Shown here: positions 10,082-19,571 of the stretch, piece after piece | How positions within the stretch are numbered: the stretch's first letter is position 1 | Layout: every line of letters starts with the position of its first letter | Assembly (NCBI GenBank): GCA_963170055.1 | Contig: CAUJGJ010000040.1 | Location: 2,965,301-2,987,800, forward strand | Direction: 5' to 3' | From: Halisarca cf. caerulea | Taxonomy: Eukaryota > Porifera > Demospongiae > Chondrillida > Halisarcidae | DNA: 22,500 nucleotides | The notes under the pieces: generated by a model | Seen by the model: the letters and a program-made list of their open reading frames with translations, nothing else | Told to the model about the DNA's origin: nothing | Database searches by the model: none | Position numbers and translations under genes: made by a program

Positions 10082-10330
10082 CACTAGAAAACCAGCCAAC
10101 AATAAAGTCTTCTATCTTCAACTGTCATGCAAGATAGTGGTTCATAACTAAGACACTGCTTCATGTGATATGACCATTGCTGCTTTCAGCGGATCATCAG
10201 AATCATCATCACAACTGTCTCCAGCAGCAGTTCTATCTGTATTATTACCGGGTATCAACTGTTGCAGCCATTTTTTTCAGCAACTGTTCAATCCCATGAC
10301 AAAAACTACCGGTAACCTATTATGTTTTGG
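10082..10330 (-). repeat. Diverged duplicate of the segment at 3971-4195
   Basis: Block-wise similarity to 3971-4195, in the same order and at a similar distance upstream of a Ser-rich exon. One minus-strand frame reads TAAGDSCDDDSDD, matching the acidic Cys-containing peptide of the other copy. It has no clear splice sites. Confidence 0.45.
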
Positions 10331-10575
10331 TTTAACATTGCAAGCTTTGATCAAAGCGATCACTATAAATTAATCTTTTCTGCGATTTACTATGTATAGC
10401 CTGGGACTATGTATACACACAGCAAAAAGAGCTAAATGCCTGTACTGTAGGACGTACATACGTACTATGTACAAGGAATGAAATTTGTGAAAACGATAAG
10501 AAGTCGAACACTAAGAGCAAGATACGAGTGAACAGAAAATATCATTTAACATTCACAATTAAACACACTACTCAC

Positions 10576-10632
10576 AGAGTTCATCTCCCTTTGAACGTTT
10601 ACTCTCCGGTGCATCACTCATAGCGTCCAATC
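10576..10632 (-). CDS. Gene 1 small exon a (57 nt), possible start exon
   Basis: The acceptor TTTTATGTTTAG and donor CTCT|GTGAGT bound 57 nt, phase 1 in and out, encoding LDAMSDAPESKRSKGDEL. Its final T makes Trp with exon b. It has the same length and phase as exon f, with a similar L-x-x-x-S opening. The in-frame ATG (MSDAPESKRSK) could be the translation start if upstream sequence is untranslated. If not, the real start lies further upstream. This is the most distal exon I can place with reasonable support. Confidence 0.5.
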
Positions 10633-10751
10633 CTAAACATAAAACAGTCAAACAAATTGAACCAGTAATTATTTCAAAAGTCAAAATTTACTCCGTTTTA
10701 AACTTATAAATCAGTCAACATCAATATCTGCAAGGCAATCGAGTTCATTCC

Positions 10752-10800
10752 TTGCAACATACATACTACAAACCGATGGTTTGTAGTATGTATGTTGCAA
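10752..10800. repeat. Perfect 23-bp inverted repeat with 3-nt loop
   Basis: The arms at 10752-10774 and 10778-10800 are exact reverse complements around a GAT loop. Transcripts from either strand would form a 23-bp hairpin without mismatches. No flanking target duplication was seen. It may be a recent palindromic insertion, a repeat remnant or a small-RNA hairpin. Confidence 0.9.
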
Positions 10801-11089
10801 CAAAGGACTCCCCAGTTGAAGCAATCAATGAGAAGTGCGTACAATGTGGATTTGCATAAAAAGACACACATGAATGTCACAACATTTAAGCAAGAGGTCA
10901 CGCTATGTAGTAGATCTGTACAACATAGAAAGATTTTTTCTATAAAATTTATTGGATCAGGTGTTCCAACTCAACCCTCAATATTACTAATACGTGAACA
11001 AAAGGTTATGTAACCTGCTGTAACTTAATTTAAGGTTATAAGGTTATATCATTATTACTCTCAAAAGGGTAAGAATGGGTGTAACCTCG

Positions 11090-11700
11090 GACTCACGTCT
11101 GGGGTAGCTTGGAGGCATAGATGCCCAGAACAACCTGGCAAGGCAACAGTTGCTGTAAGGAAAGGCTATGTAGGGGCATGCAAACACAGGTAGGGTCCTA
11201 GACTAAGGTTAGGCAAAACCGCAATGATACACAGCTATAGACAGAAAAGACCTAAAGGTACCAAATTGAGGATCAATGGATTCTAAAGATCGCAATTACA
11301 TTTATGAAGAATCATAAGCAGGGGTGGTACTACGTGAAACACACCTTTAGAAATATTTTACGAAAGAGCTCCGCGATCAAGGGGCAGTTCCTACCGCAGG
11401 GTCGTCTCTGATACGCCCATCAGCAGACTACGTACGTAGGTATACGCCCGAAACAACTTACAGAGAAAAGGGAAAACCCCACAGCGTGGTTGGTCTCGTT
11501 CCGAGACTAGGAAAACCCCTGGCCAAAAGTCAAGAGTCTGCCGCTACGAACCTGGTTTCGTACTAAAAAGACGGCAGTTCTGCCACTTCTCTAGAGAGAC
11601 CCGTCGAACAGGCAAAGAAGACGAGAGTATAATATCTTCAGGGCATAAACGCGAACAAGGTAAGCCACGTCCTGGTGGTTTCCTTTTTTCTTATAGTAAA
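11090..11700. other. Hairpin-rich block of unknown nature
   Basis: This stretch looks more GC-rich than its surroundings. It contains several short inverted repeats: GTCTCG-TT-CCGAGAC near 11492-11508, the palindrome CTACGTACGTAG near 11428-11439, and an ACGAA...TTCGT stem near 11546-11560. GGGAAAACCCC and GAAAACCCC occur 40 bp apart. Neither strand has a long frame. A plus-strand GTAAGC...TTTTTTCTTATAG pair at about 11660-11695 could be a 37-bp intron. It could be a repeat, a structured transcript or a 5' untranslated region. Confidence 0.4.
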
Positions 11701-11843
11701 CTTTAATACTGACTTACGAACGAAGCTGATTAGGATATATCTATAGCTAGATGGTACTAGAAAGTTCTCCTGTGAGGCTGTTAGCTTTGGTATTCGTAGA
11801 CTTGTGCTAGTATTCCGGTAGAATCATAGAAGCAGGCTCTTAC

Positions 11844-11894
11844 GTATATAGTGACAACACTAGTCGCGTTCCCAGCCCCACTACCGGCCGCCAT
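11844..11894 (-). CDS. Candidate 5' coding exon (51 nt), unlinked
   Basis: On the minus strand ATGGCGGCCGG opens a 17-codon frame (MAAGSGAGNATSVVTIY) that ends at a GTAAGAG donor. The start context GAACATGGCG is good and the local composition suits a first exon. It exits in phase 0, however, whereas exon a needs phase 1, and I found no connecting exon that fixes the phase. It may be the first exon of another transcript, or the phase may be corrected by an exon I missed. Confidence 0.25.
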
Positions 11895-12090
11895 GTTCAT
11901 GATCGAAGCTGCTACTGATGTGATCCAGTCAAGTAACGTTGCTACTGAGTATTTTATGTGTCACTCTAGTATTATAATTATAGTTTTAATAATTGCGTTG
12001 ATTTCCTTCACTGTATATACAATCAATATCATTATAAAATTATTGGCAGTATTTCAGCCTGTCCAATAAAAATCAGCTTGCTCCGGGCCT

Positions 12091-12571
<481 letters not shown>

Positions 12572-15243
12572 ATCACGAGTATGTATGTATTAATTTTGTG
12601 TGTTCACAAAGTACATTCACTTCACTCTCCAGTGCATAAAGAGATATATGCAGCTTCTCAGAAGATGGCCAGCTGAAAGTGTGTATATTTCATATTATAA
12701 TCTTAGACTAATTATTATTGTATTCATCAAAATTTTAATACATTAATTGTTCGTTTTGGTCACACTGTAATGTCACTGTATGTACACATTATTCTGTGAA
12801 TCTGGTAAATTTGTATCCATAGACTGTGGTGTTCTTGGTTTGTAATACACACATAACGAAACTTCGTTAACTTTATTATTCGTGTATAGATTTACTATAC
12901 AGTGAGTTGTCATGCAATATAAGTATAACAAATAATAGAGTTAAGCCTCTGAACCAGAAGCAGCCAAGATGCTGGCAGCATTGCCCCTCTGTACAGCCAC
13001 AGAAATTCTCTGGATGAGCTGCGTGTATTATTATGAGAAGAAAGAATAGGAAAAAGTGATGAGCAAATAAAATATTGTGATTATTATATATTATTATTAT
13101 AGCATAGGATGGGTTTTAATTGTGTATTAATTACAACAACTGCTTGGGAATGCACACAAGATTGCATTTTTAATAATTGTGTTTCCTAACATAATGTATA
13201 CAACATGAAATGATAATCTAGCTATTAAAACCCTTAGGCGAAGGTTTCCTATGTTATATTGTATTATTACTTTACTGATAGTATGTGTGTTAAACTTGAG
13301 TACACTGGTACACTACTAAAATATTATAATTATAATTATAATAATTAAATATTATAACACATTCACAACATATTAATTATACTCTCCTTTTTCAGTGTTT
13401 AAGATTCCAAAATAAAATTATAGGCAACAATAATCTGGATGGATTGGATTGATCCAGAATACTGGAAAACTATAAAAGAGGGCCTGCATGGTATATCAAT
13501 TATTCCCAACACTTGATGGGTGTTCTACTGAATTTCTGGATCCGAGAAAAAAACATGGCCAATCTGCAGTGGTGGATGCTGACTCAATTGAATAATAATA
13601 TTATTATTAATATACAATCATTATTTTCAGTATGCACTCTGTCCCTCGCCACGTGCACCCTATAAATATATGATATCTGTATTATTATACAATTTTTTAA
13701 AAATCCACAATAATAATAAAGATCCGCTGGCAATGTTTGTCCTACATGACATTGTGTATAGTAGGCAGTGCATTATGATTTGTATAAAATAGGGAAAATA
13801 CAGGACCTGGCCATGGAGCTTGATCCATCATATTATAGCAGGAGATTGCACTGCAAATCTAGGTCTGTTTTACCGAATGATTTTTTAAGTAAACTAGTCA
13901 GTAAACTGACACTTTACCAGCTTGGTAGTCTAGAGGAAACTGACAAATAGATTTACGAAGTGCCATATTAACATATTCATAAGCTATGAATATTGTTTTT
14001 TCTACTCCACAACAAAGGCCTGGCACAAGCCCTGATTAGATTCATGCCTGATTTAATCATATTCACGGATCCAATAATGAATAATTTGAATTATGCAATG
14101 TCTGCATGGTTTACCTCAAGGTAGTGCCATGGTAAAACAGAGATGATGGTAGATCATGGTAAACCTTTAGTAAATATAAAATATCGCCTTGTGGTAGAAC
14201 ATGGTAAAACAGACACTTTTTTGCAGTGTTGATCCATCAAAATATACATGTACAGGAGCTTGATCCATCATAATAACGTGTAATCTTCAATAGTGAGTCA
14301 ATGCAAGAAAGAAAGCATACATCGATCGATCAGCTGCAGACAATTAATTATATAATAATTATAAAGTTATCCATGAGCGAGAATATTAAAACCACATATG
14401 TAGCTGTATAGGCCATGCAGGGTGAGATATACCCCAATCCACCATGCACTTTTTAAAGAATATAATTAGAAGCTTAATTCCTCCAGCCGGCCTGCGTTAT
14501 ATGACCTGCATGCATGGTTGAATAATGTGCAGGGCTGCAGTGAAGGGACACTATTCAGTCCAATACAGTGCAAACATGCCCAAAGTATATATACAATCAG
14601 CATGCATTGCCAGCACGGAAAAGAGTACACATTGAAGCCTATAGCTACCACATAATTATATACAAACTCCATGATGCAAGTGCAAACAAGTGATCATAAA
14701 TAATTGTATAAATAACTTTAATGTTATGTACATCGAGAATACAAAATACAGTAATAAAAATTGTCAAAAATATAATTCATAATTGTGTAACATGCTCACT
14801 GTAATGAAAGTCAACTCAAGTGTTCAGAATCCATTGGAACTTAAGCATACGTATTACAATGAGCCTACATGATAGACAAGTAAGGAAGAAAGACATATTA
14901 ACAATCATAATTGCACTGAAAATACACTGCCATATTCTAATGGTAGCATGTACGCAAAAGTACCTGGCATGCACAATTCCTTTAATTGTAAACAATAATT
15001 CTTTACAAACACACAATGCGGTCAACATGCACACATTCCTCATGCAGCGCACAGCACTAGTATTTCATAGAATATCCAGGATCATATTAGGTACGAATGT
15101 ATAAAACAGTACAAGCTGAAGAGATTCCCATAATACTTACTGCTTCAAGATGAACATATTGCTACTTAATATTATATGCAGTCACTGTGAAATAGTCTAT
15201 GCAGAATGAGTTTCTAAACAGACAGCACAGATGCCACACCTGT
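12572..15243. other. AT-rich intergenic DNA downstream of gene 2
   Basis: About 2.7 kb of AT-rich sequence between the microsatellite and the stop codon of gene 2. It includes TTATTA-type simple stretches (13080-13380), two copies of GAGCTTGATCCATCATA (about 13816 and 14256) and two of CATGGTAAAACAGA (about 14128 and 14203). The 3' untranslated region of gene 2 must lie at its right end, but I saw no AATAAA on the minus strand close to the stop. No gene can be supported here. Confidence 0.5.
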
Positions 15244-15521
15244 TCACTGAAAGTGGTCTTTTTCCATCTGTTCTCTCACATTGTTGAAGGATTCGCACCC
15301 TTTGAGCTTAGAACATAATAAGCCCCAAGATGGGTTTGTGGTTACCTTCAACCAATGCTCTAAGACCTGCAAGCACTTTGTAGTGGAGTCCTCAGAAGTC
15401 TTCTCAATAGCAGCAGTTTCACTCTGGATCCCCAGAGCACAACCAAGTAGTTTAAGTTGAGTTTTCATCTTATCCAGGTAGGGCAGGAGATCAGTGGTGG
15501 ACTTTATTACAAGATCTGGGT
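15244..15521 (-). CDS. Gene 2 terminal exon: death domain and stop
   Basis: A strong acceptor (CCTTTTTTCAG) opens 278 nt that complete the split Asp from the previous exon and run 91 codons to TGA at 15244-15246. The peptide has the spacing of a death domain: LLPYLDKMKTQL, then LLGCALGI, a later CLQVLEHWL with helix-forming spacing, and SWGLLCSKL. Death domains pair with other death domains to build signalling complexes in apoptosis and innate immunity. A C-terminal death domain after Roc-COR matches the order in DAPK1. It ends the protein at about residue 898, counting from the Met before the P-loop. The assignment is by pattern, without a profile search. Confidence 0.75.
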
Positions 15522-15953
15522 CTGAAAAAAGGATGGGATTCTAAGAGTATGCATGCGTATACTATGTACATATAATATGTACATTGATGATGCAGGTAAT
15601 AGTTACCACATGGCTTCTTTATGGAGTAAAATGTATACTGACCGAAGGTGCGTAGCGCTGCCTGTGTTGTGTATTGACTGTTATGACCTTTTAGTTCAAT
15701 CAATCTAACTTAAGTGACAACTAAGGATTTGTTATTTCAAGGTAGTTAACATGCCAGGAGAAATAACAGATTAGTCAGTGTCAATCACTGATGCATGACT
15801 TAACCAAATTGAATGTCAAACATCACAAACTAACAAACGTTACTGACGTACAGTCTTGTCTCAAACTATACAAGGAGTGATAGTCTACACACTGTGTGTT
15901 GCAATCATGCAAGTGAGTAAACAAAAAACTGCTAACTTTGCTTCTGGCCATTG

Positions 15954-16604
15954 CAGTGTTCTCCCCAGGCCATTCTAGAGTAGCGGCCTGCTATGGCTTC
16001 CTTTTAGAAGGCTCAGCGGCCACTACTCCTTAAATTTGCCTGTAACTGTCCTCTAATAACTCCCCAAGAAAAGTAACCAAAGAAGGTAAGCCTCGACAAC
16101 ACTTCAAAGTATATCGGAAGTAAGAGTTTATACAAATTGAAACAGATTACAGTTAATAACTTGAAACGGTACCGTTTTAATCATTCCTTCTCTTAGGCAG
16201 AATAAACAGTTGAAAAGCGGTCATTTTTAGGCATGGACATGATATGCATAATTATGTAAACACGTGTTTTCATTGTGTGCGAAATGGTGAAGCGAAACGT
16301 ACTCGCTGATAGCACTCCTATATAGACCTAGTGCTGCCAAACACTGCAGCAGGGGTGTTTATCCAAAATGGAGATCAGTTTTTAAATTTCTTGGAATGTT
16401 GTGTTCCCTATCCTTAAGTACATCATTTCATAAAATAATATGAACATGTTTTATTAAATGGTACTTTTTCGATTCACTTGCATATTAGGTTTACTATTAT
16501 ATTGTAGCAAAAAAACCTTGTGTACCTTGGATTGGGATGGTTTGCTACAGGTGTAGCAATTTCCGATTGCTAAGCACCTTAAAAAAATCCTGGGGAGAAT
16601 GCTG
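15954..16604. mobile_element. 651-bp DNA element with 16-bp inverted ends and CATTG direct repeats
   Basis: The left end CAGTGTTCTCCCCAGG and the reverse complement of the right end CAGCATTCTCCCCAGG match at 14 of 16. CATTG stands directly outside both ends (15949-15953 and 16605-16609). CAG-starting ends recall hAT elements, but those duplicate 8 bp, so the superfamily is open. The interior has no convincing transposase. It sits in intron 3 of gene 2. Confidence 0.55.
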
Positions 16605-16963
16605 CATTGTAATACCATTATACTCAATCTAGTAGTAAAACTCAAAGCGAGAGACCACACACATCAGTTTTCGAATTCATAAGCAGCAGTCAAAATAGAA
16701 TTGAGCACAATTCAATTTCTATGTTAAAATTTAATTTTCGTTTAGCAATCGCGAGGTTCTCAACTTGTTCCCCTTTGCAATGAACTAAATGCCCATGAGA
16801 AGAACTAGCATCGACAAGGAGCACTGTGGTGCATTTTTCTTTTTGTGTAATGATTCTATCCACAAAAAGACCGACAATATGTAGTGAGTGATGCAAGTGG
16901 GCACATACTGTATGTGGTACGGTAAAGGTATATTACTAGGGGTGTGTGGGGGTATCTTCCCCC

Positions 16964-17069
16964 ATGCAGGGAAAGTTACAGTTTTTGGTGATGCAGGGAA
17001 AGTTACAGTTTTTGGTGATGCAGGGAAAGTTACAGTTTTTGGTGATGCAGGGAAAGTTTACAGTTTTTA
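16964..17069. repeat. 27-bp minisatellite, four copies
   Basis: The unit starts ATGCAGGGAAAGTTACAG, at 16964, 16991, 17018 and 17045; the first three copies are nearly identical and the last is degraded. Because 27 is a multiple of three, the plus strand shows a frame with repeated GDAGKVTVF. It is intronic to gene 2, and I do not treat it as coding. Confidence 0.9.
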
Positions 17070-17296
17070 CAATAAGGTGGTATCTGAGGCCATTTTAGCT
17101 GAACCATTCAAGGTTGACTTTGACGCTCAAGTAGAGTCTTCTTTATAGTAATCTAAACTGCAGTTGGAGACATTTGGGGTGGAAGTTGAAGAGTTCGGTA
17201 GTGGGGTGGAAGCTCTCCTCCTCCCCTCCCCCCCCCCCCCACACACACAGGTTAGAACCCCAATACTTTACTATTAAATATAGTAAAAACACTTAC

Positions 17297-17436
17297 CTAA
17301 AGAGGAATCTTGTGAGACATTGTGTTCAGACGATTGTTCTTGTAGAAATTTCTCACTTGACCGCCGTGTGCAAAATGTCTCTTGTTCAATTTGTCTGTGC
17401 GTTGGAGCTAAATCCCATTCATCAGATGGTCCACCA
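17297..17436 (-). CDS. Gene 2 exon 3: hydrophilic linker
   Basis: The acceptor CTTATTACAG and donor TTTAG|GTAAGTG bound 140 nt. Its first T completes Ser with the AG left by the previous exon, and its last G completes Asp with the death-domain exon, so the phase closes on both sides. It encodes a polar stretch (SGGPSDEWDLAP, later QIEQETF and SSEKFLQEQSS), probably a flexible linker. Confidence 0.75.
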
Positions 17437-18359
17437 CTGTAATAAGGAAAATGCAATGAAGTATGCATACAATGACAGGGTCAGGTCATGGTCAGTGTCA
17501 GGGTATCAGTAATACTGCATGGTGAGGTGTAAGCCATAGGCTATTGCTACAGGCGCACAGCCAAATTAATTCACATTTATATCATATCAAGCATTAATAT
17601 AATTATTATTTCTTATAACATGCAGTATCTGGAAACTTTTCACATGAATGGAATTCTAGACTGAAGTGGCATAAAAATGAAAATCATCATTTTACCAAGT
17701 GCATGGAGAATACACAAGGAAATACATACAATGGAGTGATTAATGAAGTCTATCAGTCACATTGACAAAATACGTATGCAAGGCAATAAAGCCTAGCTGC
17801 ACAGCATGGCCCCAAAAGTTGTAAAAATTCAAATGTCCAAAAAACATTTGAAAATTAAAAAAATATGATGTAGGGATTAGTTGTCATTTTATAAAAAAAA
17901 CACTTTTGAACAACATGCAAGTGTTGTAGGTTGCATAGGGCTAGAGAGGTATAGGGCAAGACATGCATAGGCCAAGGCGGGCCATAGGACAAGACATGCA
18001 GTACATAAAGAGAGAGAGATAGATGGGCATAGAGCAGGAGATGCATGGGGCTATATAGCAGCATGCAAATTAAAGGGACACTGCCACCAAAATATAAGTG
18101 GCCTCTAAATTAAAGTAATCATTATGAAACCCTGGCTGGCGAAGTCCCAGTTGTGAAATCATTGTTGTTCGTGAGATAGCTCTCTGAACTACCGTTTTGG
18201 AAGCCATTTTCAGAAAATGACGCCATTGTGGTGTGACGTCACTGGCGTGAAAGTTGGCATAGAATCGTCGATTTGTGTACATAGTACGTACTTTCTGTAC
18301 GTACGCAGTTTCTGCAGTAACCGTCAACCGTCGTCTAAGTTTTGGAGAACAGCTGAATC

Positions 18360-18527
18360 ATGCCGTGCTGCATGGCTTTCGGCTTCAAGAACGACAGCAA
18401 GGACTGTAAGCACAGCATCAGTTTCTTCAGGCTACCGCTGAAATACCCCGCTCGTCTTCAAGTCTGGCTGACCAAGCTACAGCTCGAAGACCCTCCAATC
18501 AAAGAAAAAAGCCGTGTGTGCTCGTAA
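18360..18527 (+). pseudogene. Broken THAP zinc-finger domain inside the transposon
   Basis: From the ATG at 18360 the frame reads MPCCMAFGFKND, then ISFFRLPL, W at residue 36 and RVCS, where TAA follows. This is the THAP pattern: an N-terminal M-P-x-C, an F-x-x-x-P block, an invariant Trp and a C-S-x-H-F ending. Two zinc-binding features are lost. The second Cys of the first pair is Phe (AFGF where AFGC is expected), and the final Cys-Ser is followed by a stop in place of x-His-Phe. THAP domains bind DNA in P-element and Kolobok transposases. It faces the ballast-like pseudogene. Confidence 0.7.
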
Positions 18528-18640
18528 ACTTTCTTAGTGGAATGCTTTGAATGGGGTTTAAAGAGCGAATTGATTCCTCGAACCAAGCCAAAGCGCTAAA
18601 GCGTACATGTGCATGCATGCCTTTAAATCTTTCGCTGAAC

Positions 18641-19255
18641 TTATTCATTGGTCCATGCAGACACATTCCGCACCATACTACACTGCACAAAAGCAAGTAA
18701 ATATAAAAGTATAGTTTCAGTCAATCTCCTTGGGCCTCCTGGAATCCAGTGTATTGGCCCGATTCTTCTGGGTACTCGAGTCGTGCCTAATTCGACTCGC
18801 TGCACAGGCAGGAATGACCCTCCTAACAGAGCGATCGAGTCGTGTGTGTATCCACCAGTTGAACTGACCATAAGCTGCAAGTCGCAAAGTCCTTTTGGCA
18901 CCAGAACATCGAAGTCTTTAAAGCGTACGTCTCGCATGGCTACTAAAGCAGTTTGCAGGACTTCTGGGTACAGGCAAACTACAACGAAGCTGAGACGGTC
19001 TGTGATACATACGTAAGGTCCAATTATATGGAAAATTTCGGACACTTCCTGGCAGCAGGTGCTCTCCATCTCCGTAGTCATTGCAGGACAGTTTCCACAC
19101 GATCACCACCTGTTATGACCACTTTTGACTTCTAAAAGCTCAGTGCGCCCTTGTTCTTGCCTGTCATGTTCATTTCCGAGCCTTTCGCGAATGTTTTCCA
19201 GTTTTTCGTTGGTCATTAAAGGCTTGAAGAGGTATAGTTTTACACGGTGCGCCAT
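18641..19255 (-). pseudogene. Broken ORF like the P2X7 ballast domain, inside the transposon
   Basis: On the minus strand ATGGCGCACC at 19255 opens 50 codons (MAHRVKLYLFKPLM onward) ending in W then TGA at 19103-19105. The same frame continues beyond the stop with SCGNCPAMTTEMESTCCQEV, then CIT, VCLYPEVLQTA, and runs to 18641. The intracellular ballast domain of P2X7 receptors and its free-standing invertebrate relatives have W-C-x-C-G-x-C-x-x-M, C-C-Q-E and C-I-T motifs in this order. Here the first Cys codon of that series is the TGA. The tail RNVSAWTNE after a TTTTGTGCAG site resembles the conserved R-x-x-x-x-W part of such proteins, followed by more stops. The interval 18930-18700 is probably a decayed intron. 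Confidence is good for the Cys motifs and lower for the rest. Confidence 0.6.
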
Positions 19256-19571
19256 GGTAATTCTTGTTCAGTTTACGCCAGTGACGTCATCAACATGGCT
19301 ACCCAAACGGAAGTTTTACCATCTTTGGAGTAGAATTTCTCCCAAACGGTAATACGCACGACGCTTTTACTGCACCCTGGTTAGTTTTACACCATTTACT
19401 ACGCTTTGAACCCCATTTGATTTTTGGTGGCAGTGTCCCTTTAATTCCTACATCCTGCAGAATATAGCTGATAATTTATACATTACGTCGTGCTAATTAT
19501 GGTGTAATTCATTATTCTTCGTGTGAACATGGCCAAGAAGCTAGGGGGAAATAAGTGTGTATATGAGATAC

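Larger units (their letters stand above)
15522..17296 (-). other. Gene 2 intron 3
   Basis: GT-AG intron of 1775 bp between the linker exon and the death-domain exon. It contains the inverted-repeat element at 15954-16604, the 27-bp minisatellite at 16964-17069 and a poly-C run near 17228-17242. No further exon was found. Confidence 0.7.
18074..19440. mobile_element. Kolobok-like DNA transposon remnant (TTAA-flanked, 1367 bp)
   Basis: Perfect 19-bp terminal inverted repeats AGGGACACTGCCACCAAAA lie at 18074-18092 and, inverted, at 19422-19440. TTAA stands directly outside each end (18070-18073 and 19441-19444). TTAA duplication occurs in piggyBac and Kolobok elements, and Kolobok transposases carry THAP domains, as seen here. 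Two converging ORFs survive in broken form: THAP-like from the left and ballast-like from the right. No catalytic transposase domain is recognisable, so the copy is non-autonomous and dead. The intact repeats and target site suggest a fairly recent insertion into the gene 2 intron. Confidence 0.8.
17437..19571 (-). other. Gene 2 intron 2, hosting a transposon
   Basis: Intron of 2135 bp with donor AG|GTATCT and acceptor TTACAG. Nearly two-thirds of it is the TTAA-flanked element at 18074-19440. The part at 17930-18060 has several ATAGGGC-type repeats like those near 7920 and 9250. If this intron is retained, the protein ends eight codons later (after ...RRYLIYTLISP), without its death domain. 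Confidence 0.7.

Noticed and set aside
11100..11155. 56-nt minus-strand exon candidate (CCTTTCCTTACAG acceptor, GTGAGT donor)
   Set aside because: It is open after the 11844 start exon but exits in phase 2, which puts a stop into exon a.
11660..11695. Possible tiny plus-strand intron (AAG|GTAAGC to TTCTTATAG)
   Set aside because: The sites look good, but no open frame continues across and the intron would be unusually short. Kept only as a note on the hairpin-rich block.
11851..12069. Plus-strand frame of 72 codons with a hydrophobic segment, followed at once by AATAAA
   Set aside because: The hydrophobic run comes from AT-rich sequence, there is no homology that I recognise, and the same bases on the minus strand give a better start exon. 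It remains possible but unsupported.
13768..13950. Plus-strand frame of 60 codons in the AT-rich intergenic region
   Set aside because: Its composition is more mixed than the surroundings, but no domain, splice site or polyadenylation context supports it.
16888..17148. Plus-strand frame of 86 codons with GDAGKVTVF repeats
   Set aside because: It is produced by the 27-bp minisatellite in a gene 2 intron; no splice or promoter support.
18648..19016. Plus-strand frame of 122 codons inside the transposon
   Set aside because: It is the shadow of the minus-strand ballast-like ORF, whose Cys motifs show the true coding direction.
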